A stretch of DNA of 64,000 nt from CAYPPG01 sp964412555 (lineage in GTDB: Bacteria; Hinthialibacterota; Hinthialibacteria; Hinthialibacterales; Hinthialibacteraceae): the NCBI GenBank assembly GCA_964412555.1, contig CAYPPG010000031.1:21768-85767 (forward strand), in the 5' to 3' direction. A program made the translations under genes and the position numbers. The notes under the pieces are model-generated. The model saw only the letters and a list, made by a program, of their open reading frames with translations. It was not told the origin of the DNA and did not search any database. Of this stretch, positions 37,008-45,227 are shown one piece after another (positions within the stretch are counted from its first letter, which is position 1; each line of letters opens with the position of its first letter).

Positions 37008-37403
37008 CTATTTTTCCAGTTGTTTCAATGTCGCAGAAAGATCGGATGTTTTAAAGATGGCAATCTCTTTCACATCCGAACCACCGGCCGCGCTTCCGTA
37101 CACGTAATCGACATTGATCTTCGCTTTTTGCAGTTGCGCGGCTGCATCGGCAAGCGCGCCAACCTCATTGGGCAATTCGATCGCCGCAACATCGTCAACA
37201 GTCATTGTTGCCCCCATTTTATTCAACGCTTTTTTCGCATTCTTGATGTTGCTGGGAACGAGCCGAACAACCCCAACATCCATAAGGTTAGAAACGCATA
37301 TCGCTTCGATATTGACTTTTTCCTTGGCGAGATTTTTGGTCAGTTTTGCTAATTCCCCGACTTTGTTCGGAAGTGCAATGGTGATTTGCTTTTTGGATGG
37401 CAT
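37008..37403 (-). CDS. Double ACT-domain protein
   Basis: 131 residues with GGGAGG upstream of ATG 37403. Two ACT domains: about 6-68 (ITIALPNKVGELAKLTKNLA, then IEAICVSNLMDVGVVRLV) and about 70-128 (AAIELPNEVGALADAAAQL, then INVDYVYGSAAG). ACT proteins bind amino acids and regulate biosynthetic enzymes or transcription. This stand-alone form has no fused enzyme, and neither its ligand nor its target can be read from the context. It is convergent with the alpha-galactosidase gene. Confidence 0.88.
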   Translation of the reverse strand: MPSKKQITIALPNKVGELAKLTKNLAKEKVNIEAICVSNLMDVGVVRLVPSNIKNAKKALNKMGATMTVDDVAAIELPNEVGALADAAAQLQKAKINVDYVYGSAAGGSDVKEIAIFKTSDLSATLKQLEK

Positions 37404-37577
37404 AACGTATTCCTCCCTTTTTACTTGATGAAAATCACAAAATTGAAATATCGTATTTGAATTTGATACAAAATAAATTTGCGTTTGTCAAGGCTATCCC
37501 CTCTTTTTTTATACATAGATCGGTAGTCGTTTGGATTTTTTAAGGAAAAACTTGCAGGGTAAAGGGTTGAGGACGGT

Positions 37578-38900
37578 TCAATGCTGAATTTTCTTATAAT
37601 ACAAATCATACATCTCGTCGAATTTAGGACTGTTTTTCTCATCGTGGCATTGGACACATAATTCCTTTTTCTCTCCTCGACGAATCGGAGACGTGCCCAT
37701 ATCATCGGCATGCTTCTGCCCCGGTCCATGACAAGTCTCACATTGAACATGGCGTAATCTCTCGGAACGCCCGAAACTGATATATCCTCCCGCATTTCCA
37801 TAACCGGTCACATGACACATCACACATTCAGGTACCCAATGGCGATTCTGATTCAAAAGATCGTCGAAGGCGCGAGCATGGCGTGTTTGGCTCCATTGCT
37901 CATATTGATCGTAATGGCAATCCATACAAAACGTCGCCCCGGCATATCCGGCAAAATCTTCTTTTTCCTCCGGTAAATTTTGAAGCACGGCAGTTCTTTC
38001 TAACTGCAGACCGAGATCTTGAATCATCCGCTGATAAGCCTGTGAAAGATATTCTCTCATATTTTCGTTCTCATAAGTTTCCGGTTTCAGAGAGACACGT
38101 TCATAGTCGACCTTTGTAACACCTTTTCCTTTTTCCACATCGAGAGTAATTTTCCCGATGCCATATCCTTTCGAGGGTACATTGACCAAATATGTATCTT
38201 TTACTAGTTGTGGTTGTATTCCAAATTCAAAGGTAGCGGCCAAATCGATTTTCGGGCCTTTGTAGTCTTCCAGCCATTGAATGACGATTGGCGGAGGTTC
38301 GCAGGCTAACAAAACAATCACATCGACTTCATCCCGCTCTCTCAATGTTTCGGCTTCGGCTCGCAGTGGTTCCGTAGGATCGGATAGATTGAAATCCTCG
38401 ATTTTCAAACCAGCCTTTTGCATGAGCGAACTAGCGCCGAGAAAACCGATCTTCAGCCCCTTCATTTCCTTGACGATGGATGTTTTCCAGAAAGGACTAC
38501 GCTCACTGAGAACACTTGTACTTAAAAGTGGTAATTGAACCTTCTCCGATATCTTCGACAAGTATTCATATCCAAAGCGAAGATCAGCGGAACTGAGATT
38601 CACGAAATCGTATCCCATTTCGTTACACGCTTGCAAATAAGTGATCCCCAACGCTTTGTTGATCTCATTGACTTCTTTATCCACGAACTCGCCGAGATCG
38701 ATCAAGGCAAATGAGTCATTCTCCGCTCGAAAACTTTCGAGAAAACCGGCTCTGGCCTCCATTCCACCTTCTACGTTTTCACAACCGCAAGGCTCGAGTA
38801 ATCCGTTGGTTTGCCCGGTAATCAGCAATGTCACCTCTTCACCAGAACATTGAATAGACATTGCAATCATAATCAAACCGATCTGAAATGCGCGCAACAC
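37578..38900 (-). CDS. Metallophosphatase-like domain fused to a tetraheme cytochrome c
   Basis: 440 residues from GTG at 38900, with GGAGG ten bases upstream; the frame extends back through two palindromic repeats, which argues against the earlier start. A signal sequence (about 1-24) contains IQC, a possible lipidation site. The N-terminal domain (TLLITGQTNGLLEPCGC, FALIDLGEFVD, FVNLSSADLRFG) resembles 5'-nucleotidase/UshA-type phosphoesterases. The last 110 residues carry four CxxCH heme sites: CMDCH, CVMCH, CETCH and CVQCH, in the style of cytochrome c554. It should be periplasmic; reaction unknown. Such fusions occur in anaerobic and nitrogen- or metal-cycling bacteria. Confidence 0.85.
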   Translation of the reverse strand: MLRAFQIGLIMIAMSIQCSGEEVTLLITGQTNGLLEPCGCENVEGGMEARAGFLESFRAENDSFALIDLGEFVDKEVNEINKALGITYLQACNEMGYDFVNLSSADLRFGYEYLSKISEKVQLPLLSTSVLSERSPFWKTSIVKEMKGLKIGFLGASSLMQKAGLKIEDFNLSDPTEPLRAEAETLRERDEVDVIVLLACEPPPIVIQWLEDYKGPKIDLAATFEFGIQPQLVKDTYLVNVPSKGYGIGKITLDVEKGKGVTKVDYERVSLKPETYENENMREYLSQAYQRMIQDLGLQLERTAVLQNLPEEKEDFAGYAGATFCMDCHYDQYEQWSQTRHARAFDDLLNQNRHWVPECVMCHVTGYGNAGGYISFGRSERLRHVQCETCHGPGQKHADDMGTSPIRRGEKKELCVQCHDEKNSPKFDEMYDLYYKKIQH

Positions 38901-38933
38901 AGTTCGTTTACCTCCATTCAAGGTTTTAGATAC

Positions 38934-38998
38934 GTAGCGCCGGCATCTTGCCGGCATCCTGTTTGTATTCGTAACGCCGGCATCTTGCCGGCATCTCC
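38934..38998. repeat. Two GCCGGC-type palindromes in tandem
   Basis: Copies at 38934-38959 and 38971-38998 read GTARCGCCGGCATCTTGCCGGCATC, each with a GCCGGC stem. They lie just upstream of the cytochrome fusion gene and inside its upstream-extended open frame. Confidence 0.85.
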
Positions 38999-39107
38999 AA
39001 AATAGGATATATCTTCCTCTCTTTCTTTTGACTTTTCGGATTTTTGATAAAGAGTCTACCAAGAAAGCACGCGAACCACTATCCCCAACACTCGCGTATC
39101 ACAGCGC

Positions 39108-39941
39108 TTAGCGTATACGCACCACTTTCCCCGGATAATGTTGAATCACAAGAGGCGCATCTTTCAAGGAAGGCCAATTATGATCAAGAGATGTTGCTTC
39201 CGAAATCGCTTTATCGAGTTCATCCTCGGAAAAACCATAATCCAATGCGCGGCCAATATTGGTAGAAGGTAAAAAACCGACTCCGGCTTTTCCGCGATCG
39301 TTTACGAATAAATAACAACTCAACTGCTCCTTGCCCCCCACAAACCGCTCGATTCGATGATCGACCGCAACATCCATGACGTAATCGATTTGTGCTCCGT
39401 TATGCACCTCGGTCGGCTGGCGTTTGTGGAGTATCAGATGGCTTCGATCACCCTCACCCGCCGTGAATCCATACACATATTGGCTCGCATCCGGAAAACT
39501 GCTCATAAATTCTTGCGCACGGGGGGAAGCCATTCCGAGCCGATACACTTTTTCAGGAGATGCGACCCGTACCTTTGTTCTCGCGAATTGAATCGTCATG
39601 AATAGAGTCGGAATGACGATTCCAATCGTGAACGCGACACCAAGGGTAGGCCATAGCGGAGTCGCCAAATACCAATAGGGAAAAAGAAATAAAATCAAAG
39701 TTGTCGAAACCATCGTAATGTATTTGTCTTTTTGGATGGAAGCCGGTGTTCGCTTCTCCCAATGAAGCAGCATATCGAACGGCCACCAAAAAAAGATGAA
39801 TCCAAGCGGCACAAGATACCAATGAAAAAATCTCTCCGGCAAATCGATTAATCCACCGATGTCCATGATCAATAAAAAAAAGAAAATGGTTATGGCGGGC
39901 GCCAGGATCATCGGTATGAATGATTTCGGCATGTTTCTCAT
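39108..39941 (-). CDS. Multi-pass membrane protein with soluble C-terminal domain
   Basis: 277 residues from ATG at 39941. Four hydrophobic segments fall within the first 120 residues (the second including YLVPLGFIFFWWPFDMLL), followed by a soluble domain from about residue 125. This domain contains FVGGKEQLSCYLFVNDRGKAGVGF and ends in KDAPLVIQHYPGKVVRIR. No catalytic motif or family is recognised. It lies upstream of the cytochrome fusion gene on the same strand, so a shared transcript is possible. Confidence 0.65.
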   Translation of the reverse strand: MRNMPKSFIPMILAPAITIFFFLLIMDIGGLIDLPERFFHWYLVPLGFIFFWWPFDMLLHWEKRTPASIQKDKYITMVSTTLILFLFPYWYLATPLWPTLGVAFTIGIVIPTLFMTIQFARTKVRVASPEKVYRLGMASPRAQEFMSSFPDASQYVYGFTAGEGDRSHLILHKRQPTEVHNGAQIDYVMDVAVDHRIERFVGGKEQLSCYLFVNDRGKAGVGFLPSTNIGRALDYGFSEDELDKAISEATSLDHNWPSLKDAPLVIQHYPGKVVRIR

Positions 39942-40037
39942 AAACAATCACCCCAAAAAAAACAGGTATTTTATTGTCGCTGTGGCTTTACTTTCCAAAA
40001 TGGAAACAACATATCCTTAACTTCTCGCAAAATTCCT

Positions 40038-40043
40038 TATAAT
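40038..40043 (+). promoter_or_regulatory. Possible -10 element of the aminotransferase gene
   Basis: A perfect TATAAT lies about 41 bases upstream of the ATG. No good -35 hexamer is found at 16-18 bases, so the call is tentative. Confidence 0.3.
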
Positions 40044-40083
40044 ATTGAATAGTAAGTTCATCCGTGGAGAGTGTCAAATCGTT

Positions 40084-41370
40084 ATGATGAAAAAATTAAC
40101 TGATCGATTTTCCCGTTTGGCTCAGCGTACAACACCACCTGAGATCAGCTGGTTGATGGCGCAGGCTCTTGAAGTCCCCGGCTTGATTTCTCTGGCCGCC
40201 GGTTTTGTCGACCGTGAATCCCTGCCGAGTCGATCGGCCTCCCTGGCGTTGAAAGAATTGTTGGAGGAACAAACCGCCGGTCAAATCGCCTTACAGTATG
40301 GTACGACGCAGGGAGATTTGGAATTACGCAATCAGCTCGTAGAACGCTTAAAGCGCGAAGGGGTGTTTCATCCCACAGCAAAAATCGATTCCGAACATGT
40401 ATTGATCGGTTCCGGCTCTCAGCAAGTTTTGTATTTGGCGTCTGAAGCGTTTTTGGATGAAGGAGATATCGTTCTTCTGGAAGCACCGACCTACTTCGTG
40501 GTCCTCGGAGTTTTTCAAACACGCGGCGCGAAGACGATCGGCATCGATACGGATGAACACGGTATCGATCCCCAAAAAATCGAGAAAACGCTGCAAACAT
40601 TGGAATCCCGCGGAGAACTCGGCAAAGTCAAGATGCTCTATCTCATGTCGTATGCCACCAATCCGATGGGCGTTACCCTCCCAATGGAAAGACGAAAACA
40701 AATTCTAAGTCTATTGCAGTCTTACCGGGAAAAAGGATATCCGATCCTTCTGGTGGAAGATGCCGCTTACCGCCGCCTTTGTTTTGAACAACCAACATAT
40801 CCCCCCATCAAGTCGCTGGAAGAGGACAACGATCTTATCTTGTACACGGAATCCTTTTCAAAATCCCTTTCCCCTGGCATTCGGCTGGGCTTTGGCGCCG
40901 GGCCGAAAGCGGTTATCGATAAAATGGTCGATATTAAAGGAAATCACGATTTCGGTAGCACGAATCTCAGTCAACAATTGTTGAAAAAACTGCTGTCAAC
41001 CGGCGAATTCGACAAGCATACTACGATTCTTCAATCGGTATATGCCCAAAAACGGGACATTGTACTGGATATATTGAAAGAAACTTTTCCTCCGGAAGCC
41101 TCATGGCTTTATCCAACCGGCGGTTTTTATACGTGGATTACACTGCCGCCGTTCTTTGATACCGGCGCGAATAGTGATATATTCCGCCGGGCATTGAAAG
41201 AAAAAGTACTCTATGTCCCCGGGAATTTATGTTACTCGTCCGATCGGCCTGAATCGGAACACTCTTCCAGCCTGCGGCTCTCTTACGGAATGATCGGAAA
41301 AGCCCAATTGGAAGAAGGATGTAAACGTTTAGCCAATGCATTGGAAAGTATCACCTCAGCGGCGATGTAA
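40084..41370 (+). CDS. PLP-dependent class I/II aminotransferase (2-aminoadipate/LysN-like)
   Basis: 428 residues from ATG at 40084. The fold type I pattern is complete: SLAAGFVDRESLP, LQYGTTQGDLELRNQL, GSGSQQVLYLASEAFLDEGD, APTYFVV, LVEDAAYRRL and the PLP-binding lysine in YTESFSKSLSPGIRLG. This spacing is typical of LysN/MocR-type transaminases acting on 2-aminoadipate or aromatic/branched amino acids. The usual NPTG motif reads YATNPMGVT. It lies 29 bases before the cysteine hydrolase gene, so the two probably share a transcript. Confidence 0.9.
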   Translation: MMKKLTDRFSRLAQRTTPPEISWLMAQALEVPGLISLAAGFVDRESLPSRSASLALKELLEEQTAGQIALQYGTTQGDLELRNQLVERLKREGVFHPTAKIDSEHVLIGSGSQQVLYLASEAFLDEGDIVLLEAPTYFVVLGVFQTRGAKTIGIDTDEHGIDPQKIEKTLQTLESRGELGKVKMLYLMSYATNPMGVTLPMERRKQILSLLQSYREKGYPILLVEDAAYRRLCFEQPTYPPIKSLEEDNDLILYTESFSKSLSPGIRLGFGAGPKAVIDKMVDIKGNHDFGSTNLSQQLLKKLLSTGEFDKHTTILQSVYAQKRDIVLDILKETFPPEASWLYPTGGFYTWITLPPFFDTGANSDIFRRALKEKVLYVPGNLCYSSDRPESEHSSSLRLSYGMIGKAQLEEGCKRLANALESITSAAM

Positions 41371-41399
41371 TCAACGACAAAAGGTTGGAGGTTTGAATT

Positions 41400-41912
41400 A
41401 TGATAAAAAAAGCCTTATTGGTTTGTGATATGGTCAATGATTTCGTTCAAAAAGGCGCCCCTTTGGAAGTCCCTGGCGCTCGCGAAATTATCCCCAATAT
41501 CCAACGCGAGATCGAAAGAGCAAAAAAAGAAGGAATTCCAATTGTATATATCAACGACTCCCATATTCCCAACGACCCGGAAATGTCCATCTGGCCCCTT
41601 CATGCCATCAAAGGAACGGAAGGAGCGAAAGTTGTTTCCGAACTGGCCCCCCAAGATGGGGATATAGTCGTTGAAAAAACACGGTATGATGCATTCTACA
41701 GAACCAATCTGGAGGAAATTCTTCTTCAGTTGGAAGTATCGGAACTGATCATAACCGGCGTTTGCACGGAAATATGTGTCCACTACACCGGTGCATCCGC
41801 CATTATGCGCGACTTTACAGTTTCGGTTCCGGAGGACTGTGTAGCTGGATTGAACGAAAAAACTTCATCCGCCTCGTTGCAAATGTTGAACGAAGTGCTT
41901 CAGTCTAAATAG
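41400..41912 (+). CDS. Isochorismatase/nicotinamidase-like cysteine hydrolase
   Basis: 170 residues with GGAGG eight bases upstream. The catalytic triad is Asp10 (LVCDMVNDF), Lys93 (VEKTRYDAFY) and Cys126 (VCTEICVHYTG). The metal-site pair Asp53/His55 (NDSHIPND) and PLHAIKGTEGA resemble nicotinamidase, so deamidation of nicotinamide or a related amide is plausible. Cytoplasmic. The gene ends six bases before the assembly gap. Confidence 0.88.
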   Translation: MIKKALLVCDMVNDFVQKGAPLEVPGAREIIPNIQREIERAKKEGIPIVYINDSHIPNDPEMSIWPLHAIKGTEGAKVVSELAPQDGDIVVEKTRYDAFYRTNLEEILLQLEVSELIITGVCTEICVHYTGASAIMRDFTVSVPEDCVAGLNEKTSSASLQMLNEVLQSK

Positions 41913-41918
41913 CTCTTC

Positions 41919-42018
41919 NNNNNNNNNNNNNNNNNNNNNNNNNNNNNNNNNNNNNNNNNNNNNNNNNNNNNNNNNNNNNNNNNNNNNNNNNNNNNNNNNN
42001 NNNNNNNNNNNNNNNNNN
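41919..42018. other. Assembly gap, 100 N
   Basis: Exactly 100 undetermined bases, the usual placeholder for a scaffold gap of unknown size. The genes on either side may not be neighbours in the genome, and any promoter of the following gene could be hidden here. Confidence 0.98.
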
Positions 42019-42030
42019 AAGGGGATCGAA

Positions 42031-43239
42031 ATGAAACAAACACGACGGGCTTTCATTCAAAACTCCGCCAAAGGTACCGCCTCGGCTGCATTCCTTGTCA
42101 GCACCGGATCGACTTCCATTCTTGGCGCCAACGAACGCATCCGCATGGGCGGAATCGGCGTAGGCGACCGAGGAAGAGATCGAATTCGCACCGCCCAACG
42201 ACTCGGTGCAGAAATTGTCGCTCTCTGTGATGTCAACCAGCTGATGCTGGAACATACGCGCGAAGTAACCGGCGGCAAAGCGGATACCTACGAATTTCAC
42301 CAGGAACTATTAGAGCGAAACGATATTGATGCCGTTGTGCTCGCCACTCCGGACCATTGGCACTGCGAAATCTTTCTCGATGCAATGATTGCGGGGAAGG
42401 ATGTGTATCAAGAAAAACCCTTATCTCACACGATCGAAGAGGGAAATCAGATGGTCGAGGCAGCAGAGAAAACTGACCGAATTGTTCAAATCGGAAACCA
42501 TCGCCGCAGTGGTACCCACTGGCAAGAAGCCTTTCAAGCGATAAAAGAGGGGGTCATCGGTGAGATCAAATGGATCCGAACATTCGACTGCCGGGACTGG
42601 TCGGAAGGCGATCCATACCAAGCCAGAGGAAGAAACGAACAATTCTACGATCAACAAAAAATCAATTGGAAGCGCTTTTTAGGACCGGCTCCATCGCGCC
42701 CATACAGCAGCGACCGCGCATCGGCATGGCGCTGGTATTGGGATTACGCCGGCGGATTGCTAACGGATATCGGCGCTCACAATATCGACGTCGCCATGTG
42801 GATGTCGGATTGCTACGATATCCGCTCGGTCGTTTCGAATGGAGGAACGTACTGTCTCGATTTTTGGGAAACCCCTGATGTCGTACACACCACCATGGAC
42901 TGCGGTACTTTTTCTATCGATTTTTCCGTGGTCTTCACGAACGGGCATGACGGATACGGGCACATCATTTACGGAACGAAAGGGACAGTCGTACAAGAGC
43001 ACCCCACTGTCAAAATCTTTGCCGATGGCAACCGTTCCAAACCGATTCAAGAATGGAAAATGAACGACGAGGGAACAGCGCACGTACAAAACTTTCTCGA
43101 CTGCGTAAAATCGCGTAAACCGACGAATTCTCCTATTGCCCTGGCAAATAAAGTAATCACAGCATGCCACCTGAGCAATCAAGCGTTTCGCGAAGAACGA
43201 AAAATCAAATGGGATGCAATGAGCCAATCAATCCTGTAA
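42031..43239 (+). CDS. Tat-exported Gfo/Idh/MocA family oxidoreductase
   Basis: 402 residues. The Tat signal has Arg5-Arg6 in TRRAFIQ, followed by a hydrophobic stretch to about residue 32 (ILGANE). The Rossmann domain begins IRMGGIGVGDRG with the family motifs ALCDVN, AVVLATPDHWH and QEKPLSHTIEEG. It probably oxidises or epimerises a sugar with a tightly bound nicotinamide cofactor. Tat export of folded, cofactor-loaded protein is common for this family in glycan-degrading lineages. Its upstream region is lost in the assembly gap. A twin-hairpin terminator follows. Confidence 0.92.
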   Translation: MKQTRRAFIQNSAKGTASAAFLVSTGSTSILGANERIRMGGIGVGDRGRDRIRTAQRLGAEIVALCDVNQLMLEHTREVTGGKADTYEFHQELLERNDIDAVVLATPDHWHCEIFLDAMIAGKDVYQEKPLSHTIEEGNQMVEAAEKTDRIVQIGNHRRSGTHWQEAFQAIKEGVIGEIKWIRTFDCRDWSEGDPYQARGRNEQFYDQQKINWKRFLGPAPSRPYSSDRASAWRWYWDYAGGLLTDIGAHNIDVAMWMSDCYDIRSVVSNGGTYCLDFWETPDVVHTTMDCGTFSIDFSVVFTNGHDGYGHIIYGTKGTVVQEHPTVKIFADGNRSKPIQEWKMNDEGTAHVQNFLDCVKSRKPTNSPIALANKVITACHLSNQAFREERKIKWDAMSQSIL

Positions 43240-43241
43240 AC

Positions 43242-43294
43242 GTAACGCCGGCATCCTACCGGCTTTTTTCAATATGCCGCCGAGACGGCGGCGT
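43242..43294. terminator. Twin hairpins after the oxidoreductase gene
   Basis: GCCGGCATCCTACCGGC at 43247-43263 is followed by six T, and GCCGCCGAGACGGCGGC at 43276-43292 by GTTTC. Together they begin three bases after the stop. The first hairpin belongs to the GTAACGCCGGCATCC repeat family. The same two-hairpin arrangement follows the surface-protein gene at 54395-54472, so the repeat appears to be used as a terminator. Confidence 0.7.
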
Positions 43295-43325
43295 TTCATA
43301 CTATTTTAGTTAGCAGAGGGAACTT

Positions 43326-43811
43326 ATGGATTGTCCGAGATGCAGTCATGTTCTTACACCGTACACCGTGGAAAATTTGGAAGTCGATATCTGCAAAGGG
43401 GGATGTGGCGGAATCTGGTTTGATTCGTTTGAACTGCAGCAGGTCGATGAGGATCACGAAACAATCGGGGAAGCGCTCATCGAAATTGAACAAGGATTGA
43501 ATGTCGTTCCCGATTTCTCCAAACGGATTTATTGCCCTCGATGTGACAATATAATCTTGATGCGGCACTTTTGGAGCGTGAAACGGGACACCGAGATCGA
43601 CGAGTGCCCCTCCTGCGGCGGGTTTTGGTTGGACGCCGGTGAACTCCATCGAATTCGCCGACAATTCCAAAACCAAGAAGAACGAAAAGCCGAGTTTGAA
43701 AAAGTATTCGGTGAACTCTTTGGGGAAGAAGTTGCTACAATACAATCAGCGAACACCAAAACCAGAAAAGCCGGTTTTTTAACACGATTTTTTTGGAGAC
43801 ACATGAAATGA
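43326..43811 (+). CDS. Protein with two zinc-ribbon (zf-TFIIB) domains
   Basis: 161 residues. Two ribbons: residues 3-26 (CPRCSHVLTPY ... CKGGCGGIWFD) and about 68-100 (YCPRCDNIILM ... CPSCGGFWLDAGEL). Each offers four cysteines for zinc and the GGxWxDxxEL pattern of this bacterial family. The C terminus is basic and helical. The role is unknown; family members are small cytoplasmic metal-binding proteins. A terminator follows at 43841. Confidence 0.88.
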   Translation: MDCPRCSHVLTPYTVENLEVDICKGGCGGIWFDSFELQQVDEDHETIGEALIEIEQGLNVVPDFSKRIYCPRCDNIILMRHFWSVKRDTEIDECPSCGGFWLDAGELHRIRRQFQNQEERKAEFEKVFGELFGEEVATIQSANTKTRKAGFLTRFFWRHMK

Positions 43812-43840
43812 TCTCCGGGACAACATCGGGAAAACAAAAA

Positions 43841-43876
43841 GAGAGGCAAATCAGGTAATTTGCCCCTCCTTTTTTA
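43841..43876 (+). terminator. Intrinsic terminator of the zinc-ribbon gene
   Basis: GAGGCAAAT and ATTTGCCCCTC pair around a short CAGGTA loop, followed directly by a T-rich run. It lies 30 bases after the stop. Confidence 0.75.
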
Positions 43877-43910
43877 TCTTTTTTAAATATTACACTATAA
43901 GAAAAAATTA

Positions 43911-45149
43911 TTAAATCACCGGCAATTCCCATGGTGAACGACGTGGACGATCCAGATACGTATTCGCATCTGCGTCTCCGACAAATTCTTCTTTCTCCGG
44001 ATTCCACTGCATTTTCCGATGCGTCCACCGGGCAATATTGATCAGATGGCATAACGTCGTCGAATAGTGCGCCACTTCTACATCGGCAATCGGCTTGTTC
44101 CGGCTGCGGACACAATCCAAAAAGTTCTGCTGATGGTTGTGGCTGACCTCCAGCGGATCCGTGATGGTTGCGGATTCGGCCAGTTCGGGCGGATCAACTT
44201 TATACACGCCCCGGCTCACCATGATAGTCCCTTTTTCGCCTTCGAAGAAACCGCCGCCTTGCGGGCCTTTGTTATCCATTGTTAAAAGAACGCCATTGGC
44301 GTATTTCATATTGACGACGCGGTCGAGGACGCGTGGATTCCCTTCCGCCCACACTTCGACCGGCCCGGTCTTGTCAGTTCCCAACGCCCACTGGATCATA
44401 TCCAATCCATGCGCTCCCCATCCGGTGACTTCTCCACCGGAATACGGCAGGATGGAAATCCAACCGGGTTGTGCGCGCGGCGTGTAAATATCCTTGTGAT
44501 ACCCGCGTTCCTGCGCAGGTCCCAACCACGTATCCCAATCCAAACCGTCTGGCACCGGTTGTGCGGGAAACGGCTGATCCCATGGGCTGGGGTAATTCGC
44601 TCCATGAACAGTATGGATTTTTCCAACGGCTCCATTGCGAACCAATTCACAGCCAATGCGGCTGCGCCGGTCCGACCGCTGTTGGCTTCCGCATTGCACT
44701 ACACAATTATACTTACGGGCCGCCTTGACCATAGCACGCCCTTCCGCAATCGTCAGTGTCATCGGTTTTTCAACATATACATCTTTCCCCGCCATACAAG
44801 CATAAATGGAATTCAACGCATGCCAATGATCCGGCGTCGCGACGATCACCGCATCCACATCCTTCGATTCCAACAGTTTTCGAAAATCTTGATATTTCCC
44901 CCACTTTTTCCCGCCAGCGATACGGTCCATCCGCCGCTGATTGACATCGCTGATGGCAACGTATTGAAATCCCTTCAAACGGTTGAAATCCCCCATCAAT
45001 TGCCCCCCGCGCCTTCCAGGACCAATCACACCAATCCCGATCGTATCGTTTGCTCCAAGCACATTGAATGAAACCACCATCGGAGCAGCAAATGCTGCAA
45101 TCCCCGTTCCACCGGCCCGCTTCAAAAAATCTCTGCGTGTATTGCTCAT
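43911..45149 (-). CDS. Tat-exported Gfo/Idh/MocA family oxidoreductase (second copy)
   Basis: 412 residues with a Tat signal (TRRDFLKRAGG, Arg5-Arg6) ending near GANDTIG. Rossmann domain GIGVIGPGRRGGQLMGD, then AISDVN, AVIVATPDHWHALNS and EKPMTLTIAEGRAMV. It resembles the oxidoreductase at 42031-43239 in length and layout but is clearly a separate paralogue. It probably modifies a sugar in the periplasm. Convergent with the zinc-ribbon gene; about 80 bases downstream of the ceramidase-like gene on the same strand. Confidence 0.92.
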   Translation of the reverse strand: MSNTRRDFLKRAGGTGIAAFAAPMVVSFNVLGANDTIGIGVIGPGRRGGQLMGDFNRLKGFQYVAISDVNQRRMDRIAGGKKWGKYQDFRKLLESKDVDAVIVATPDHWHALNSIYACMAGKDVYVEKPMTLTIAEGRAMVKAARKYNCVVQCGSQQRSDRRSRIGCELVRNGAVGKIHTVHGANYPSPWDQPFPAQPVPDGLDWDTWLGPAQERGYHKDIYTPRAQPGWISILPYSGGEVTGWGAHGLDMIQWALGTDKTGPVEVWAEGNPRVLDRVVNMKYANGVLLTMDNKGPQGGGFFEGEKGTIMVSRGVYKVDPPELAESATITDPLEVSHNHQQNFLDCVRSRNKPIADVEVAHYSTTLCHLINIARWTHRKMQWNPEKEEFVGDADANTYLDRPRRSPWELPVI

Positions 45150-45227
45150 AACACTTTCCTCCTTCTTATGGACTCACTCTCACGATCATAATAAAAACCT
45201 CGAACAAAGTCAATCAATCAGCGTGAT

